Source: JAJRXR01 sp041987545 (GTDB taxonomy: Bacteria; Planctomycetota; Phycisphaerae; Phycisphaerales; UBA1924). Taken from it: a DNA stretch of 64,000 bases. Every line of letters starts with the position of its first letter. The first letter of the stretch is position 1. Location of the stretch: the NCBI GenBank assembly GCA_041987545.1, contig JBHIWH010000005.1, forward strand, positions 224,940 through 288,939, written 5' to 3'. The notes beneath the pieces are model-generated. The model was not told where the DNA came from and searched no databases. It saw only the letters and a list, made by a program, of their open reading frames with translations. The translations under genes were made by a program, and so were the position numbers. Positions 26,601 to 33,956 of this stretch are shown here, piece after piece.

Positions 26601-27284
26601 TCAGGCCAGCCCGAGCAGGCTCTCGATGGCGTCCCACGCCTGGAACGTCTTCGACGCGCTGAACGAGAGGATGTAGTCGGCGCCGAAGAAGAACAGCAGA
26701 ATGAACAGCCCCCACCCCACCCACGTGCCCTGCTCGCTGTCGAAGAACTCGCGGTAGGGCCTGCAGTAGTGCCCGAAGATCCGGCTCCCGTCCAGCGGCG
26801 GGATCGGGACCAGGTTGAACACCATCAGCAGGACGTTGAGCCACAGGCCGGCGCGGAAGAATGTGAGCATGTTCGAGAAGAACGGCTCGTCGGCTTTCAC
26901 GCTCGGGATCCAGTGCCCGCCCGCGACGCCCATCCAGAGCATGCCCAGCACGAGGGCGGCGACCGCGAGGGCCAGGTTCATCGCCGGTCCCGCGAGGGCG
27001 ACCAGCGCCTCGGCGTGCCGCCCGCGCATCCGGGAGGGGTTGACAGGCATCATCCCGAACGCGAAGCCGAGGATCGCGAACATGATCAACCCGAACGGGC
27101 CCATGTGCACGATCGGGTTCCACGTCATGTGCCCGAGCTCGATCGGCGTGCGGTCGCCGCACCGGATCGCGGCCCAGCCGTGGGCCAGCTCGTGGAGCAC
27201 GATCGACCCGATGACCCATACGACAATGCAGACCAGCAGCACCTTCTGGCCGCTATTCCACATGTCGTGGACCCACCAGCTCAT
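26601..27284 (-). CDS. M50 site-2-protease family membrane metalloprotease
   Basis: A 227-residue intramembrane zinc protease of family M50 (short, non-PDZ type). HELAH at 31-35 lies in the first helix, and the third zinc ligand is in NLVPIPPLDGSRIF near 160. About five hydrophobic helices are visible. Such proteins cut membrane-bound substrates such as anti-sigma factors, or are general membrane proteases. The window holds several sigma/anti-sigma pairs, but no direct link is shown. Confidence 0.88.
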   Translation of the reverse strand: MSWWVHDMWNSGQKVLLVCIVVWVIGSIVLHELAHGWAAIRCGDRTPIELGHMTWNPIVHMGPFGLIMFAILGFAFGMMPVNPSRMRGRHAEALVALAGPAMNLALAVAALVLGMLWMGVAGGHWIPSVKADEPFFSNMLTFFRAGLWLNVLLMVFNLVPIPPLDGSRIFGHYCRPYREFFDSEQGTWVGWGLFILLFFFGADYILSFSASKTFQAWDAIESLLGLA

Positions 27285-27344
27285 CGCATCACACCGGTTG
27301 TCGTTCTTGGGAGCACGGGCCCCAAGCTTACAGCAGACGCGAGA

Positions 27345-27719
27345 TCAGGCCTTGGCGGCGGCCTTCTCGGACGCCTTGACCGCCGTCTCGACCAGCGAGT
27401 CGAACAGCTTCGGGTCCTCGATGGCGATCTGCGAGAGCATCTTCCGGTTCAGGAGGATGCCCGACTGCTTGAGGCCGTGCATCACGACCGAGTACCGCGA
27501 GCCACGCATGCGGCAGGCGGCGGTGATGCGCGTGATCCACAGGGCCCGCATGTCCCGCTTGCGGCGGCGGCGGTCGCGGTAGGCGTACCGCCCGGCGCGG
27601 ATGATCGCGTCCTTGGCTCGGTACGGGCTCTTGTGGTTGGAGCCGAAGTACCCGCGGGCCTGCTTGAGCAGACGCTTGCGGGCCTGGGTGCGGGCGGCGC
27701 CCTTGCGAACGCGTGGCAT
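27345..27719 (-). CDS. rplT: 50S ribosomal protein L20
   Basis: A 124-residue L20, essential for early assembly of the large ribosomal subunit by binding 23S rRNA. The basic N-terminus (MPRVRKGAARTQARKRLLKQ), YRDRRRRKRDMRALWITRI and LNRKMLSQIAI are family-diagnostic. Length is normal, with a short Ala/Lys tail. It follows rpmI in the same direction, the usual order, with a 109-nt gap. Confidence 0.98.
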   Translation of the reverse strand: MPRVRKGAARTQARKRLLKQARGYFGSNHKSPYRAKDAIIRAGRYAYRDRRRRKRDMRALWITRITAACRMRGSRYSVVMHGLKQSGILLNRKMLSQIAIEDPKLFDSLVETAVKASEKAAAKA

Positions 27720-27828
27720 GTCTGGCCTCGATCCTGTTGCGTCTCGACGGGGCGGGCTCGGCTGCCCGGCTTGTCTCCCGGCGGACTGTGCTTATCGAAT
27801 CACACGCTACCGAATCACGAGTCTCGAA

Positions 27829-28095
27829 TCAGTCGCCCTTGCTCTCGCCCGGCGCGGGGCTGCGGCGGAGCGAGGCGCGGGGCTGCGTCCGGCCCCGGAG
27901 GCGGCGGAACAGCAGCTTCTCGAAGCGCTTGGCCTCGGGGTTGGCCGCCATCGGGTCCTTGCGCAGCTGACGCAGGCGCTTGCCGCTCTTGTGGCTCGAC
28001 AGGTGCTTGTGGAACGCGGAGCGGTGGCGGACCTTCCCGGTCTTGGAGATCCGGATCCGCTTCGCCAGTCCCTTGTGCGGCTTGGTCTTCGGCAT
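27829..28095 (-). CDS. rpmI: 50S ribosomal protein L35
   Basis: An 88-residue L35 with the family start MPKTKPHKGLAKRIRISKTGK and RHRSAFHKHLSSHKSGKRLRQL. It is about 20 residues longer than E. coli L35 (65), the extra being a basic Arg/Pro/Ser tail. In most bacteria infC precedes rpmI-rplT; here the gene upstream is an unrelated membrane protein, so infC must lie elsewhere and the classic leader control of infC cannot apply. Confidence 0.97.
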   Translation of the reverse strand: MPKTKPHKGLAKRIRISKTGKVRHRSAFHKHLSSHKSGKRLRQLRKDPMAANPEAKRFEKLLFRRLRGRTQPRASLRRSPAPGESKGD

Positions 28096-28257
28096 ATCGA
28101 CGAGCCCCGGGGCGGTCGCCCGATGGAGTCAGGTGGAGTCTTCAGACCGGGGACTCAGACCCCCGGCCGGTGGCGGGAAGGGTAGGCGCGCCGCCCCGTG
28201 TCCAGCAAGCCGGGAGGGGCGTTGTTCGGTTCGGGGCCGGCGGGCCCCCGCCCCGGC

Positions 28258-29469
28258 TCAGGGCGCCAGGAAGATGTCGTCGGGGGCCGAAGGCCGCTCG
28301 TCGCCCCGGAGCAGGCCCCGGGCACGCTTGAGCTCGTCGATCCGGTCCTCGATCACGCCGGGCAGCCAGATGTTGTCGCCGTCGACCACGGGCGAGGTCG
28401 CCCACTGGACGCTGTTGTCGGACGCCAGCAGGTGCTGGCCCTCGGCGGCGTGGTTCGGGGAGTTGGCGTCCGGCACGATCGGGTCGCCCATCGCCACCCG
28501 CAGGATCACGGGCGAGCGGTCGGCCATCACGATCCGCCCCTCGTTCTCGCCCCAGCGCAGACGCTGCTCGGACGGGGAGATGCGGTAGCTGTACGAGACC
28601 TCCTCGAGGCGGCGCCAGTCCCGCTGGTCGGCGGCCAGGCGCACGGTCGGGGCCAGCTGGTTGCCCGGGCAGGCGAGCTTCTCGAGCGTCACGTGGTTCG
28701 TGCGGACGAGCACGTACAGGTTCGCGGAGTTGGATCTGGCGGGGTCCTCGCCCACGTCGATCCAGCGTGTGTCGGGCTGGGCGCTGGCCATCGGCAGGGC
28801 CGAGGCGTTGGACATCGCGTACATCCCGAGCCCGGCGCCGACGCCGGCGAGGTTCGAGTTGCAGACCGTCCGCCGCTGGCCCTCGCGGACCGACGAGGCG
28901 ACCGGCAGGATGATCGCCGTCGCGAGCAGGAGCATGGCGGCGATGGAGACCACGTCGGCCAGACGCAGCCCGCCCCGCCTGCCCCGCCACCGCTCGATCG
29001 AGAGGTTCGACTCGCTCGAGTCGATCTCGGCCTGGACGCGGGCGAGTGTGGCCTCGACGAGAGTCTCGCGGCCGCGCCGCTCGCCGGGGACCGGGCCTGT
29101 TGCGAGGGCTGCGAGGCGCTGGTGCTGGACCGCCTGCTCGCGGAAGACCGCCGGCGTGCGCGCCGCGTCGTAGCCGGAGTGGGCCCAGGAATCGAGCGCG
29201 TCGGCGCACGTCGGGGAGAGCGCCTCGTCCTCAACGCCGGCCGTCGGGTCCGTCGCCTCGGCGGCGCGCATCACGCGGAGATAGGTCAGGTCGATCAGGG
29301 AGCCGTCGGTCGGCGCGTCGGCGACCGGGGTGTCCAGGAGGGACAGGATCGCGCCGATCCGCTCGCCCCGTTGGCCCTTGGCGGCCCCGCCGGAGAGCAG
29401 CGCTTCGAGAGCCGCCGCGTCCTCGGGGCTGAGCGTCGATCCGTCGGTCTGGTCCGAGCGTTCGTCCAT
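28258..29469 (-). CDS. Membrane protein: putative anti-sigma region fused to pseudopilin-like domain
   Basis: A 403-residue protein 57 nt downstream of an ECF sigma gene. Residues 1-165 are acidic and helical and would be cytoplasmic, the place and size expected of an anti-sigma domain, though no zinc motif is seen. Residues 169-193 are a membrane helix followed by EGQRRTVCNSNLAGVGAGLGMYA, which mirrors the helix and CxxNLxxxGxAxxxYA region of planctomycete prepilins. A late GQHLLASDNSVQWA string also fits the DGHVxF region of DUF1559-like proteins. Signalling from an outer domain to the sigma factor is inference. Confidence 0.65.
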   Translation of the reverse strand: MDERSDQTDGSTLSPEDAAALEALLSGGAAKGQRGERIGAILSLLDTPVADAPTDGSLIDLTYLRVMRAAEATDPTAGVEDEALSPTCADALDSWAHSGYDAARTPAVFREQAVQHQRLAALATGPVPGERRGRETLVEATLARVQAEIDSSESNLSIERWRGRRGGLRLADVVSIAAMLLLATAIILPVASSVREGQRRTVCNSNLAGVGAGLGMYAMSNASALPMASAQPDTRWIDVGEDPARSNSANLYVLVRTNHVTLEKLACPGNQLAPTVRLAADQRDWRRLEEVSYSYRISPSEQRLRWGENEGRIVMADRSPVILRVAMGDPIVPDANSPNHAAEGQHLLASDNSVQWATSPVVDGDNIWLPGVIEDRIDELKRARGLLRGDERPSAPDDIFLAP

Positions 29470-29526
29470 GGTGTTGGTCCGATCTCGTGTACTCGCCCGG
29501 GGGCATCAGCCCCGGCGGGACCCGTC

Positions 29527-30144
29527 TTACGAGTCGGTTTCCTCCCGGGTTCGGCGTTTCCAGGCCCTCGCGAAAGAGGCGACGGCCGAGTGCAGGCGGC
29601 TCTTGACCGTCCCCAGGGGGATCCCCAGGTCGTCGGCGATCTGGGCGTAGCTGAGCCGCTGGAAGTAGGCCAAGAGCAGGATCTCCCGCAAGGGGGGCGA
29701 CAGCTCCTCGAGGGCGGCCTGGACCTGGCGATCACGCTCGCGGAGGTCCATGGGCTCGTCGGGGGCCGGGACGTCGATTTCCATCAGGTCTACGAACGAC
29801 CCGCTCCGGCCGTCGCCGCCCGAGCCGCCGACGGGGGCCGAGAGCTCGACCGTCCGCCGACGCCCCTTCCTACGCAGGTAGTCCCGCCCCTTGTTCGCGG
29901 CGATCGTGAAGAGCCAGGGGCGGAACCGCCGGGTCACGTCGAACGAGTCGGCCGAGACGTGAATCTGGAGAAAGGTCTCCTGGAACACGTCCTCGGCGGC
30001 GGTCCGATCACCCAGGAGCCGGGTCAGGAAGCGGATGAGGTCGTCGTGGTGCCGCTCGATGATGGTCCGCAGCAGCTCGTTCTCCCCGGACCGATAGCGC
30101 TCGAAGAGCTGCTCGTCGGTGGGCTGTTCGGCGCGGCGGTCCAG
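29527..30144 (-). CDS. ECF RNA polymerase sigma factor, non-standard start
   Basis: An ECF sigma factor. The ATG at 29988 would begin in the middle of sigma region 2 (MFQETFLQIH), losing the core-binding helix. The frame is open upstream and encodes the missing part (LFERYRSGENELLRTIIERH, DLIRFLTRLLGDRTAAEDVFQ), but contains no ATG, GTG or TTG. CTG at 30144 follows a GAGGA at a fitting distance and gives 205 residues; this start is inferred. Region 4 is clear (SYAQIADDLGIPLGTVKSRLHSA). Likely cotranscribed with the downstream membrane protein, a candidate anti-sigma factor. Confidence 0.8.
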   Translation of the reverse strand: MDRRAEQPTDEQLFERYRSGENELLRTIIERHHDDLIRFLTRLLGDRTAAEDVFQETFLQIHVSADSFDVTRRFRPWLFTIAANKGRDYLRRKGRRRTVELSAPVGGSGGDGRSGSFVDLMEIDVPAPDEPMDLRERDRQVQAALEELSPPLREILLLAYFQRLSYAQIADDLGIPLGTVKSRLHSAVASFARAWKRRTREETDS

Positions 30145-30225
30145 GGGTCGGGTCCTCGTCTGTTCTTGATCGGCTCGGGGGCCTCCGCCCGACCCGTGAA
30201 CGCGGGCCGGGGGCGGTCGGTTCGG

Positions 30226-30552
30226 CTACCCCGCGGTCTGCTCGTGGCAAACCTCCCCCACCGATCGGCTGAAGGCGATACCGGACCCCTCGCCGAACCG
30301 CTCGAGCCCCTCGGCCCGGAGGGCGGGGGCGGACTCCCGCTCGTACCGCTCGAACGACGCCCGGTCGGCGAACCGGTACCGGACCTCGACGGTCTGGGCC
30401 TCGGGGCCCGGGTTGAGCATGACGACGGCCGCGGCGGTCGCCCCGCCCCGGATCACGCCCTCGATATGCCCCCCCACCAACCAGGAGACGAACTGGCGGG
30501 CGGTGGCGTCGGAGTCGCAGCGGGCGGAGACGGTGTAGGCGATCTCTGCCAT
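30226..30552 (-). CDS. DUF4286 family protein
   Basis: A 108-residue cytoplasmic protein with a ferredoxin-like pattern. IAYTVSARCDSDATARQFVSWLVGGHIEGVI and VRYRFADRASFERYERE...LRAEGLERFG match the DUF4286 family of small stand-alone proteins of unknown function. The start at 30552 gives the family N-terminus. It lies between two divergently read ECF sigma genes, 81 nt before the minus-strand one, and its stop TAG is in the same frame as that sigma gene. Confidence 0.8.
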   Translation of the reverse strand: MAEIAYTVSARCDSDATARQFVSWLVGGHIEGVIRGGATAAAVVMLNPGPEAQTVEVRYRFADRASFERYERESAPALRAEGLERFGEGSGIAFSRSVGEVCHEQTAG

Positions 30553-30625
30553 GATGGGGGAGCGTACGGGCCGATGACGCCCGGCGCCCTGCAATGGGGC
30601 GGGGGCCGGTGCGTTTGGCGGAAGG

Positions 30626-31240
30626 ATGGGACCCGCGTTGCGGATGGCCGAGACGCCATCGGGACCGACCGAGGGCGAGCTCTCGGCCCTGATCCGGGCC
30701 GCGGGCGGCGGTGACGAGGACGCCTGGACTCGTCTCGTCGATCTGTACGCCAGGCGGGTGTTCGCGCTGGCCCGGAGCCGCCGGATGAGCCCCGAGATGG
30801 CCGAGGAGATCACGCAGTCCGTGTTCGCGACGGTCGCGACCAAGCTGACGGCGGGCGAGTACACGGAGCGGGGCCGCTTCGAGTCGTGGCTGTTCCGCGT
30901 CGCGATGAACCGCGTGCGGGACGAGGTCAGGCGCCGCAAGCGGCAGGCGGCGCCGACCGAGCCGGGCGCGTTCGCGCTCGACGAGGCGCCGGAGTCGACG
31001 CCGACCGGGGGGGACCGGGAAGAGCTGAGTCGTCTTCGGCTGGCGATGGAACAGCTGGGCGAGGCGGACCGGGAGATCGTGGAGCTGCGCCACCACGCGC
31101 AGATGAGCTTCAAGCAGATCGCCGAGCAGCTCGGCGAGCCGATGGGGACGCTGCTGGCCCGGCACCACCGGGCGCTGAAGAAGCTCAGGGACATCATGGA
31201 GCGCCAGAACGAGGGCGCTCGAAAGGCCGACGCGTCATGA
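30626..31240 (+). CDS. ECF RNA polymerase sigma factor
   Basis: A 204-residue sigma factor (198 if the internal ATG 30644 is used). Region 2 is visible at 20-85 (LVDLYARRVFALARSR, ITQSVFATVATKL, RFESWLFRVAMNRVRDEVRRR) and region 4 at 135-190 (ADREIVELRHHAQMSFKQIAEQL, MGTLLARHHRALKKLRDIM). Its stop overlaps the next start as ATGA, so it is translationally coupled to a putative membrane anti-sigma factor, a usual ECF arrangement. Target promoters are unknown. Confidence 0.92.
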   Translation: MGPALRMAETPSGPTEGELSALIRAAGGGDEDAWTRLVDLYARRVFALARSRRMSPEMAEEITQSVFATVATKLTAGEYTERGRFESWLFRVAMNRVRDEVRRRKRQAAPTEPGAFALDEAPESTPTGGDREELSRLRLAMEQLGEADREIVELRHHAQMSFKQIAEQLGEPMGTLLARHHRALKKLRDIMERQNEGARKADAS

Positions 31241-31740
31241 ACGAGCACGAGAAGACTGAGCAGAGCACGACGCCGCCGGAACTGCACGGGATCGAGTCCG
31301 CGCTGGACCGGCTGGGCGCCCGCGAGCGCGCCTCGGCGCCGGCGGGGCTTGAGGACCGCGTGCTCGCGGGCGTTCGGGCGACGCTCGATGCGCCGCCCCG
31401 ATCCATCCCGATCCATCGGCATCGGGCCGGGTCGCGGGGCGGGCTGGGCAGGCGGCTGGGCGCGATCGCCGCGGCGGTGGCGGTCGTCGGCGGCGCATGG
31501 ATCGCGCTAATCGCGACGCGCTCACCGGAACCGACGACGATGGCCGGCCCGGAGATCCGGGCGGTCTCGCTGGAGGCGGGCGTCGAGGACCTGCTGGCGC
31601 TGGAGGCGCTGCTCGACGAGATGCAGAGCGTGGACACGACGGCCGCCCAGGACGAGGCGGACGAGATCGACTCGATGATCGGGTCCCCCTGGGACCTGAT
31701 GGACACCCTCGACGCCGCGATCGGCGAGGAGGCGATCTGA
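31237..31740 (+). CDS. Putative single-pass anti-sigma factor
   Basis: A 167-residue protein with a cytoplasmic N-terminus of about 70 residues (helical, GIESALDRLGARERASAPAGLEDRVLAGV), one membrane helix near 72-92 (RLGAIAAAVAVVGGAWIALI) and an acidic outer part. This topology, and the 4-nt ATGA overlap with the sigma gene, argue for an anti-sigma role. There is no zinc HxxxCxxC motif, so it belongs to a different anti-sigma type. It overlaps the next gene by one base (TGATG). Confidence 0.72.
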   Translation: MNEHEKTEQSTTPPELHGIESALDRLGARERASAPAGLEDRVLAGVRATLDAPPRSIPIHRHRAGSRGGLGRRLGAIAAAVAVVGGAWIALIATRSPEPTTMAGPEIRAVSLEAGVEDLLALEALLDEMQSVDTTAAQDEADEIDSMIGSPWDLMDTLDAAIGEEAI

Positions 31741-32618
31741 TGCGACGGGCATGGATGGCGGCGGCTGCGAGCGTGGCGGTGTTCGCCCTGACCGCGAGCG
31801 CGGCGCCGCCCCCGGGCCGCCCGGGCGGCGAGGGCGCGTCGGGCGAGGCGGCGCCGGCGGGCGTGCTGCGTCAGCGTCTGCAGCGCCGGCTCGACGAGAC
31901 CCGCCGCAAGCAGGCTCGCCTGGAGCGGGCGCTGGCGGCGCTCGACGAGGGGCGATCGCCGCGGGAGGCGATGGCCGAGCTGCGCCCCGACGCGGCGGGG
32001 ATGGAGCACCGGCGCCCCGCACGCCCCGGTCTGGACGAGGACGCGCCGCCCCCCGAGGGCGGCGCCGAGCCCCCCACGCCCGAGGAGATCCGCGCGTTCA
32101 TCGAAGAGCACCTGCCCAAGCTGTCGGGGGACCTGAAGTCCGTCGAGGCGGTCGCACCGGGCGGCACGAAGCGGATCGTGGACGCGCTCGCGCCCCGGAT
32201 CGGCGAGGTGATCGCCGCACAGCGGCGCGACGAACGCCTGGGCGAGCTGAAGCTCGACGAGCTGAAGATCGGCGCCCGGGTCATCGACGCGTCGCGCGAC
32301 GCCCGCGAGCTGGCGGGGGGCGAGGGCGGGCTGACCGAGGCCGAGGAGAACGCGCTGCGGACGAGCCTGGTCGAGCTGCTCTCGATCCAGGCACGGGTGC
32401 GAGACGACGTGAGGCTGCGGGAGATCGAGCTGCTGGAGGCGCGGACCGAGTCGATGCGGGCCGAGGTGCTGACCGGGATCGAGGGCCGCGAGTCGGAGAT
32501 CGCCCGACTGGCCGACCGGATGATCCAGCGGATCAAGAGCCCCTCGGGCCGGTGGCGCGAGCGCTGGCAGGACCGTCGGGATCGGCGCCCGGGCTCGGAC
32601 CGGGCGGCCGAGGACTAG
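31740..32618 (+). CDS. Periplasmic coiled-coil protein, Spy/CpxP-like sensor candidate
   Basis: A 292-residue protein with a signal peptide (MRRAWMAAAASVAVFALTASA). The mature part is charged and helical with coiled-coil character (RQRLQRRLDETRRKQARLERALAALDE and a long C-terminal Arg/Glu helix), and a Pro-rich linker near 100. The design recalls Spy/CpxP/ZraP-like periplasmic helical proteins that report on envelope stress, but I see no diagnostic LTxxQ motif. As third gene of a sigma/anti-sigma cassette it may tune the response; inference. Confidence 0.65.
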   Translation: MRRAWMAAAASVAVFALTASAAPPPGRPGGEGASGEAAPAGVLRQRLQRRLDETRRKQARLERALAALDEGRSPREAMAELRPDAAGMEHRRPARPGLDEDAPPPEGGAEPPTPEEIRAFIEEHLPKLSGDLKSVEAVAPGGTKRIVDALAPRIGEVIAAQRRDERLGELKLDELKIGARVIDASRDARELAGGEGGLTEAEENALRTSLVELLSIQARVRDDVRLREIELLEARTESMRAEVLTGIEGRESEIARLADRMIQRIKSPSGRWRERWQDRRDRRPGSDRAAED

Positions 32619-32645
32619 TCAACCGGTCAGCCAGACGAACTGAAG

Positions 32646-33047
32646 TCAGGAGACCGTCGAGCCCGGCGCGATCGGCGCCATGGGCGTGACGACGACGACG
32701 CTTCGCTCCTCGCCGCCCTTGGGCGCGTCGGAGGCGGCCAGGAGCATGCCGCGGGACTCCTCTCCCCGGAGCGTCCGGGGCGCGAGGTTCGCGACGATCA
32801 CGACCTGCTTCCCGATCAGGTCCTCGGGCGCGTACTGGGCCCTGATGCCGGCGCAGATCTGGCGGGGCTCGCCCGAGCCATCGTCGAGCTTGATCTTGAG
32901 CAGGCGGTCGGCGTTGGGGTGGGCCTCGGCCTCGACGACGGTCGCGACCCGCAGATCGACCTTGGCGAAGTCGTCGAAGGTGATCTGGCCCTTGGTGGTC
33001 TCGCCCTCGGTCTGGCCCTTGGTCTGGGGCGCGCTCTGCTCGGCCAT
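32646..33047 (-). CDS. tRNA-binding domain protein (CsaA / MetG C-terminal type)
   Basis: A 133-residue protein consisting of a short Lys/Thr/Gln-rich N-terminus and one EMAP/OB-type tRNA-binding domain: ITFDDFAKVDLRVATVVEAEAHPNADRLL, QICAGIRAQY, GKQVVIVANLAPRTLRGEESRGMLLAA. The same domain ends many methionyl-tRNA synthetases; here it is free, either a MetG beta-like subunit or a CsaA-like protein. CsaA has been described as a chaperone-like secretion factor in Bacillus. Monocistronic, convergent with the sigma cassette. Confidence 0.9.
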   Translation of the reverse strand: MAEQSAPQTKGQTEGETTKGQITFDDFAKVDLRVATVVEAEAHPNADRLLKIKLDDGSGEPRQICAGIRAQYAPEDLIGKQVVIVANLAPRTLRGEESRGMLLAASDAPKGGEERSVVVVTPMAPIAPGSTVS

Positions 33048-33077
33048 GGCTCGGCTCCTGTGCTCGGGGTCGCGAGT

Positions 33078-33956
33078 CTAGGGCCGCTCGCCGGACTGCC
33101 GAGTCCAATCGCCGTCGCGCCAGACCCGCAGGCCGGTGTCGATGCCGAGCCTCGTGGTGATGTCGCCCGGGTCGGGGTCGCCCAGGGGCTCGCCGGCGCC
33201 GGTCGCGAGCAGCGCGGCCCACGATCGGATCTCGACGCCGAGCAGCGCCGCCTCCGCGGCCAGATGCTCGAGCAACGCGGCGCGGCCGAGGACCGGGCCC
33301 GGGTTCGCGGCGCAGACGGGGCACTCCCGGACGCCGCTCGGGCCGTCGCGGGTCGGGATGAACCGCCGGTTGCGGCACTCCTCGCAGGGCCAGGCCTGGG
33401 CCTGCTCACGGAGCCGGTCCACCCAGCCGGGGCCGGCGGCGCGGGCGAGCGCTCGCGTGATCTCGGGCTCCTCGAGCAGGCGCCTGGCCTCGTAGCCGTC
33501 CCCGCCGCGCACGAGCGGGAAGACGCTGGCGGCGCGCTCGGCGGCCAGCGCGAGCCCGGGCGTGATCGCCTCGTGCCGATCGGGAGCCGCGTACCGATCG
33601 TCGAGCGAGCGGGCCGCCGCGATCATCCAGCGGCGCTCGCGGTCGGACTCGGCCAAGTCGGCCAGAGCGACGCAGGCGCCGGCGGCGAGCGACGCATCGC
33701 CCGACTCGAGCGCCATCGCGAGCGTCAGCGCGAACAGGCGAGTGGCGAGGGGCGTCCCGCCCTCGGCCGCGGCTTCCTCGCCCAGCTCGAAGTACGTGCT
33801 CGGATCCTCGGGGTCGAGCGCGGCAAGGCGCCGCTCCAGCGCGGGGATCGCGGCCGCGAGTTCGGGCGTGATCTCCGATTGCTCCGAGGGCTGGAACGCA
33901 GCACACGAGCCTGCAAGCACGAGCGCCGTCACGAAACACACGATCGCTCTCGTCAT
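33078..33956 (-). CDS. Zinc-ribbon lipoprotein-like protein, last gene of the VWA/ExbBD operon
   Basis: A 292-residue exported protein. The N-terminus is a signal peptide with a loose lipobox (VLAGSC, Cys18). The middle is helical and TPR-like (LGEEAAAEGGTPLATRLFALTLAMAL). Near residue 195 a CEEC...ECPVC pair spaced about 20 residues apart forms a likely zinc ribbon, followed by a short C-terminal region. It overlaps the upstream gene by 4 nt (ATGA), so it is the eighth and last member of the operon. Not recognised as a named family. Confidence 0.72.
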   Translation of the reverse strand: MTRAIVCFVTALVLAGSCAAFQPSEQSEITPELAAAIPALERRLAALDPEDPSTYFELGEEAAAEGGTPLATRLFALTLAMALESGDASLAAGACVALADLAESDRERRWMIAAARSLDDRYAAPDRHEAITPGLALAAERAASVFPLVRGGDGYEARRLLEEPEITRALARAAGPGWVDRLREQAQAWPCEECRNRRFIPTRDGPSGVRECPVCAANPGPVLGRAALLEHLAAEAALLGVEIRSWAALLATGAGEPLGDPDPGDITTRLGIDTGLRVWRDGDWTRQSGERP

